Source of the DNA: Tachypleus tridentatus
Taxonomy: Eukaryota > Arthropoda > Merostomata > Xiphosura > Limulidae
NCBI RefSeq assembly: GCF_004210375.1
Contig: NC_134834.1
Location: 16,733,027 to 16,797,026, forward strand
Length of the DNA stretch: 64,000 nt
Direction of reading: 5' to 3'
Of the stretch, positions 59,501 through 64,000 are shown in pieces (position 1 is the first letter of the stretch; each line of letters opens with the position of its first letter). The position numbers and the translations under genes were made by a program. Under the pieces are notes generated by a model, which was not told the DNA's origin, searched no databases, and saw only the letters and a list, made by a program, of their open reading frames with translations.

Positions 59501-62088
59501 TTAATTATTATGGTGATTTATATATCAACTTTGTTCACATTAGCATTAAAAAATGTACTGAATGTTTATTTAAGAATACAGCTATGATAAACTAACTTTA
59601 GTGCTTTCTTCAGAAATGTATTTTAACCTCTGATTTCTGAAAAGTAAAATAAACAACAAAATGTAAGATTTTTAGATATAAAAATTAAAACCAATGCAAG
59701 CATTTTACATTTCATTACACTACAGATACCTATTTGACTAATATTCAGTTCAACCACAAAATGTGTTATTTAATAAATTGATTTTAAATATATAGTTCAT
59801 GTACAGTAATATAAACTACAAAGACGAAAGACATTTTGTTCCATCAAGTAACATATGGTGTTAACCTCAGAAATTCACCTTCATTCTTGCTTCCAAAAAT
59901 CTAGTAAAGGTTAGGATATCACACCAACAACCTGCACATCCAAGAACAGTTTTCTGAGATCTGTTGGAATGGAATTGATGAAATGTCAGTACCAGATTTC
60001 AGTTCGTTAAAAGACAATCTGTAAAAATATCTGTGGCACATACACTTCACACTAACACTTACCTAAATCCCTGAATTTAGCAAGTGACTTATGCATGTAT
60101 TCAATTGTACGTATTACGGTAACACGCCATGTTAACATTACGACTTCTGGTTGTGTCCATTTCACTCAAATGCTGTATGTATTAAAATTAGTTTCTACAG
60201 ATTTTATAACTTCACTTTTTCTTAAACTGAAAATGTATTTCTGATACCTACTCTTTCTCACAAAAAAAATTAACTTGTACTGCCCTCTATAGGCACAAAT
60301 TTTTGTTTGCCAATAGCTTTGACTCCCACTTATCATTGCCTATTAACATGCAAATTATCACAAAGCAGCCCTTCACCAATACTCCTATTTCAACTGGCAC
60401 ACTCTCCAATCATGCATGTGTTAATCACTTTAAGATTGGTCATAGCTAACCAAAGCAAATCACACCAGAGGTACAGAGGACAGGTGGGAAATGCGAGGTT
60501 AGTTGGCATTGGAAATACAGTTTTAGTTTCGGGAAAATGTTAACTTCAATACATCTTACCACTTCTAACAAAAAACTAGAATTCCACACTAAACTGGTGA
60601 AGGGCCAGTGAGAAGATGACCCCCTTAAGAAAGCATCCAAAGGAAATCCATGAGATGTGATAAGGAGTTAAAAACAACATGCCAGGAAGGAAATTCTAGA
60701 CCAAGTATAATATTTGCACTTAAGTAATGTGTCACCAAAAATACAGAAATAACGTAGTCTCCTCGTGTAGAGTGACTAACGAACAACAAATTGTAAATGG
60801 GAGTTTAACCTCAATTGGCACCTGGAGGCACCTGGAATTGTACATCAAGTCCACAGTAGGAAGAGGTTACTTTACCTTTCACCTCAAAAATAGGTACTGG
60901 AAAGGAAAAGGAGTTCCCAAACTGAGAACCAGCCTCCAACACCAGATCAACTGGGATCTGACTTCTGGTAGAATACAAGTGCATGTAATCCATACAAATT
61001 TCAAACATTCTTTTTTGTTGGGGGGCTCACAAGTTGATGGGACACTGGTGCATCTGATCCATCTGCCCCACCTTTAATATGACTTTTTTTAACCGTGCCA
61101 AATATTAACATTTGTTATCATGACCTTATGTCATCATGTGTATTAGTAATAAATGTTGACAGGTTATTTGTATTTCTTAGCACAAAATTCATGTAATCTA
61201 ATCTCTTTAATTTTTTCCTAATTCTCAGAATTATCCTATTTCACGCCTATTAAACTTCTAGTCTAATTTAGCTTGGTGTCCTTATCCTAATTAAGTCATG
61301 TTTTTCTTATTTTTTTAAATAAAATATGTATGAAAGAAATAAATGCATTTATTTATTTATTTTTTAAGCCTGAAACTTATATGTCACATTTAGATTTGTT
61401 ATGTTAGTTTCGTGAGCAGTATTCTAATATTTGCAGCTTGGTATCATACTGTACGATTCCAGGTATGTACGTTTACTTCAACATTAATGTTTGATTTTGA
61501 TCCATATATTGTTATTCTGTGCATGTGCACTGGTGTTTATTAGGAAATGCATCTATGTGGGAAAGGCCAAATCATTTGATGGTAATAACATTTTTTTTCC
61601 ATTAATTTTTAAAGTACAAGCAAAGTGTATTTGTATTTAAACCAAATGTGCAGTTTTCAGTTCGATACATCAGTAAACATTCAAGGCAACTAAGATCATT
61701 TTGTTGATGACAAGAAACTCGCTGAAAAAAAACCTGAACCTGAAGATGACCTAGGAAGGTCGAAACGTTGTCCTCTCCTTATCAGTAAAGGTGTGAATAT
61801 CCATACCAGCTGTTCTGAGATATAAAATCATTTTGGTTCACTGTAAACTGTTAAACATTCAAAGCTAAACACATTATCGCACATACAGAAAATATTGTTA
61901 TATTATACAGTTCAGCTCATTAATATTGGATAACTGACAACAAAGTAACTCTTGTCATATTTTGCTATTCTAATACTCACAGCTTGTAAAGCTTTGACTG
62001 TTCCCGGGTGTAGATAGAAAACCCAGCACTCAACCTGGTATCTGATGCTATCACAGCATAATCTTCTCCTGCTATTGCCACAATGCTC
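50394..62088 (-). CDS. PSMB1: Proteasome subunit beta type-1 (beta-6), gene span
   Basis: Five exons on the minus strand, 62088-61981, 59960-59879, 58843-58714, 54819-54713 and 50579-50394, in consistent phase. They give an almost complete beta-6 subunit from the strand at [20 protein letters not shown] to the C-terminus FSLRKD. PSMB1 is a structural, non-catalytic subunit of the two beta rings of the 20S proteasome. Residues match insect and human orthologues along the whole length ([63 protein letters not shown]). The first coding exon (propeptide and start) was not found up to 64000 and probably lies beyond the window. Confidence 0.96.
50953..54597. repeat. Minisatellite, 45-bp unit, about 81 copies, in the PSMB1 intron
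   Basis: The unit is TGTTGATGTGCTCATATCAA then ATACAAGTAGTTCATTTCTGGTAAG. The main variable site follows CTG: GTAAGT, GTATGT, GTAGAT, GTATCT or GTATAT. Variants recur in fixed order, giving higher-order repeats of 8 units (360 bp; 51000-51360 and 51360-51720) and of 496 bp (11 units plus one extra C, marked by ACCAAGTAG at 51742 and 52238). As 45 is a multiple of three, frames are open on both strands ([14 protein letters not shown] and FDMSTST-TRNELLV); I do not regard them as genes. It fills 88% of the 4.1-kb intron. Confidence 0.97.
54713..54819 (-). CDS. PSMB1: PSMB1 exon
   Basis: Acceptor TTTTTTAAG, donor AATCAG|GTCAGT. It reads (G)[35 protein letters not shown]. It begins with two bases completing the Gly codon of the previous exon and ends in phase 0. 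Confidence 0.95.
55127..56037. repeat. Compound minisatellite, 34-bp half units maturing into a 68-bp unit
   Basis: On the left, degenerate 33-36 bp units (ATAATTGGGTGGTATATAGC, TGGATGTAACTAGC). From about 55560 a regular 68-bp dimer, TTGGATGGTATATAGCTGGA..GACTGGTATGTTGCTAGGTG, occurs seven times almost unchanged. It shows a dimeric repeat arising from a monomeric one and homogenising. It lies in an intron of PSMB1. Confidence 0.93.
56226..56555. repeat. Tandem array, 55-bp unit, 6 copies
   Basis: The unit is GACCAATACCTCTTCATAAC then AAAAACTGACCTAAGGTTTA and TAGTAATGAATGATT. Copies start at 56226, 56281, 56336, 56391, 56446 and 56501 and are nearly identical. Confidence 0.96.
56556..57489. 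other. PSMB1 intron sequence, nothing recognised
   Basis: AT-rich with no repeat family recognised. The 77-codon minus frame at 56794-57027 has no motif. Confidence 0.45.
57494..57683. mobile_element. piggyBac-type MITE, 190 bp, TTAA target duplication
   Basis: Almost perfectly palindromic. Inverted termini CACTCCTACRAAAAGTGRGG continue inward through CCTAATAGGCCCCAGAG, GGTTATTAATATTAGGCTAA and ATTTGTATTTAAAT. Both ends are flanked by TTAA (57490-57493, 57684-57687), the signature target of piggyBac-superfamily transposases. There is no coding capacity. Confidence 0.88.
57797..57946 (-). mobile_element. SINE copy with body deleted
   Basis: The tail GAATTTCGCACAAAGCTAAA and GCTAGCCATCCCTAATTTGG are joined directly to the tRNA head (GACGGGGATTTGAACCCGTG, CACCTGGCCATGCTGGGGCC). 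The roughly 130-bp middle is missing. Confidence 0.9.
57947..58713. other. PSMB1 intron sequence, nothing recognised
   Basis: Unique AT-rich sequence. Short frames near 58604 only shadow the PSMB1 exon. Confidence 0.5.
58714..58843 (-). CDS. PSMB1: PSMB1 exon
   Basis: Acceptor CTTTATTACAG, donor GCAGATG|GTAAGT. It reads [52 protein letters not shown] is a PSMB1 signature. Confidence 0.96.
58844..59878. other. PSMB1 intron sequence, nothing recognised
   Basis: AT-rich with no gene or known repeat seen. Confidence 0.5.
59879..59960 (-). CDS. PSMB1: PSMB1 exon
   Basis: Acceptor TTCCAACAG, donor ATGAAG|GTGAAT. Its first base completes the Leu codon split at the previous donor. It reads [27 protein letters not shown], matching the KTVLG-AGCW-D segment of arthropod beta-6. 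It is short (82 bp), with no ATG start. Confidence 0.93.
59961..61739. other. PSMB1 intron, nothing confidently recognised
   Basis: The frames at 60307-61077 on both strands have protein-like stretches but no domain I can name. They may be a decayed mobile element. Confidence 0.4.
61740..61825 (+). repeat. Dispersed repeat with hammerhead-like core
   Basis: CTGAAGA, then GACC/GGTC able to form a short stem, then GAAAC, followed by GTTGTCCTCTCCTTATCAG and ACCAGCTGTTCT. This matches the CUGANGA-stem II-GAAA order of a hammerhead ribozyme, except for an unpaired T beside the stem. Its copy at 22551-22640 shares the flanks, so this is a repeat family. Cleavage activity is not shown. Confidence 0.4.
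61981..62088 (-). CDS. PSMB1: PSMB1 exon, first of those found
   Basis: Acceptor AATTTTCCTAG, donor AAGCT|GTGAGT. It reads [35 protein letters not shown] plus CT of a split codon. The first base completes a codon that would be Gly if the preceding exon ends in GG, as orthologues (NGGSIVAIAG) predict. Confidence 0.96.
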
Positions 62089-64000
62089 CTAGGAAAATTA
62101 ATCTCTATTATTTTTAAATAAAATCACAGTTTAAAAATATCAATTGAAACAACAACATGAACGTACAGTTTTGAAAACAACTTATATGTATGAAATTGTA
62201 TTTCTATTTTAGCCTATTAATTGTGTGTAACTTTAATGAATACAACAAGGTAATTTGCTTATTTCACATATGGGGCAGAGGTTCAAAGTACTTAGTAATC
62301 AAACTTGTGCTAAGCCTAAAACTTAGATGATGCATAAGATGAGACATTTTTGGAACAACGAAGCACTAACACGACAGTCCACTCAATCCAGCCTTGATAA
62401 AACCACTGAAGAGGATACCCAAAAGATATTTACTTCCTCATATACTTTTGTGATGTGTTTGTTACGTGAATATCTAAAAAACAAAATTCCGTGTTGATAT
62501 ATTTGTTTGACTACATCTGAATGAAACAAAAGATACTTTTTAACAGTTCATAAGAAGCTGACATTGCACGTGTTTCCAATGTTCAAAGAGGTACACCAGG
62601 TATATTTTCTTGCAGTCTTGGGACTCGTGATGGAACCCATGTTTAGCTGAACCAAAGAGGTTGCGAGCACCTTATTCAGACTTACAATGGTATATATCAT
62701 TTATTTTTTACTTTTTCTGAAACACGTAACAATGAGCCAATGACAGATGAGTTTTCTAGACCATTAAGTTCAGAATAAAAGGTCTTTGTTGGTTTCTCAA
62801 TGATATAAAACTATGAAAACAGTGAAAGAGATTCATTGTGAACTATTCACATTAAAGGATATAAAATAAACTGTTGATAACTATTTGAATTGGTGAAAGC
62901 AACTGAGACATGTTTTACTACCTTTAATCTATTGTTATGTATTAAACAGAAAGGAACTGACAAGAATTTAGACTAAAATTAGAATATATTGAAGAGAAAG
63001 GAACTGACAAGAATTTGGAGCAGCATTAGGATATATTGTACAGAAAGAAGTTAGCAAGAATTTGGAGCAGTATTACACTGTGCTGATGAAAAGGAAACTG
63101 ATAAGTTTTGTCACGTGTAAAGGTATTTGACTCAAAAGTGTAGCAGACAAGCCTAATAAGCATGAAAATGTTAAGACTTTCTTTAGCTATTACTGTAATG
63201 ACCACAAACATTTTTTACTTATTACAGTATACAAAAGACATTAAACATAATCAAGCATTTAAGCAAGATATCAAGACAACACATTTTTTGGTTCTAAAGA
63301 ATAAAAACATAGCTTGTAAATGTTATTTTTTATTTTTGATGCTGAAACTTTCCATTTCTTCCAACAAAATAATAAATATAATTCCAAAAGCAGGATGACA
63401 AAATTTGTAGAAGATATTTTTTAACTTGTTTAACCTTATTTTTTAATGATAAGAAAGTCTAAACACAGTGAGAATTTAACCTCTATGAACATAGCCAAAG
63501 TGATAAAACACTGAACTGTAAACAACATGAATACCCACTCAACAGATGCCATTTGTAAAATCTGTAAATACTGAACAAACTCATCTCAAAACACATCCCA
63601 AGGAGAAACAAAAGTCATATGGGTATTGTTCCAAATTTGAAAATCATATGAAAATACAATTAAACTTAATTTCAAACTTAATATAAAGGTTGTAGCAGGA
63701 ACACATTACAATTAAACACCAGCTAGTGTTAATTATTAATATTAGCTCAGATGTAGTATTGTTACATAATATCACTGGTATGTGCCATATTTGAATGACA
63801 TATATTATTTTACTGTTCTTTTTTTAGATCAAAAAAATTCTAAAGCGAGTAAAACCGATAAAATCATCAGAAAGAAACAATTACTGTGATACAAATATAG
63901 AAGACTTCTTCGCTACTATTTGCATATTAGAATTGTGGTATTCTCAGTTTCGGTTTACAAAATATAGTGACTTAGATATGTGTTACGACGATCAACATTA
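62089..64000. other. PSMB1 5' intron or upstream sequence, no exon found
   Basis: I searched the minus strand for the expected F-x-PY-x-x-NGG end of the first coding exon and did not find it. A loosely repeated GGAACTGACAAGAATTT / GAATTTGGAGCAG word occurs near 62950-63070. Confidence 0.5.

Noticed and set aside
60307-61077. Possible gene on either strand
   Set aside because: No domain recognised, frames are short and broken, and it sits in a PSMB1 intron; possibly an old mobile element.

Overview
The window is eukaryotic and almost certainly arthropod. Genes are split by GT-AG introns, non-coding DNA is AT-rich, and tRNA-derived SINEs, LINEs and DNA transposons are scattered throughout. The main SINE family, with a Thr-type tRNA head and a tail ending in CGCGAAATTCAAAACAAAC, and a second family starting CCCCAGT look to me like those of horseshoe crabs (Xiphosura). 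That assignment is from memory, not from a search.

The left part (1-22231) is dominated by long minisatellites. In order, the units are 67 bp (1-868), 35 bp (2650-3245), 33 bp (4946-5112), 66 bp (5874-8168), 30 bp (11729-15312), 41 bp (15457-19095) and 43 bp (19096-21731). A 500-N assembly gap follows. Four plausible plus-strand exons of an unidentified coiled-coil protein are threaded through these arrays. Three arrays lie at exon edges: one in frame inside the end of an exon, one stopping about 40 bp before an exon, and one built from the exon-intron junction itself.

The centre and right carry three minus-strand genes. First is a juvenile-hormone-acid-methyltransferase-like SAM methyltransferase (exons 25683-29627). 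Second is a C1orf131/DUF4602 homologue, an SSU-processome-type nucleolar protein (six exons, 33566-46201), with one apparent frame break. Its largest intron holds a nearly full-length but dead LINE with ORF1, endonuclease, RT and RNase H. Third is the proteasome subunit beta-6 gene PSMB1 (five of its exons, 50394-62088; the first coding exon was not found). Its last intron is 88% a 45-bp minisatellite with higher-order structure.

I see no complete new multi-gene system. The most unusual signal is the number of unrelated minisatellites whose unit contains a good 5' splice-site motif (GTAAGT, GTATGT or GTGAAT), in some cases directly at exon borders. Other points of interest are a perfect-TSD piggyBac-type MITE, a long fold-back element, a Tc1 remnant resembling fish Tc1 copies, SINEs with two alternative tails, and a dispersed repeat with a hammerhead-ribozyme-like core. 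The consensus looks noisy in the arrays near the gap, so small frame breaks may be sequence errors.
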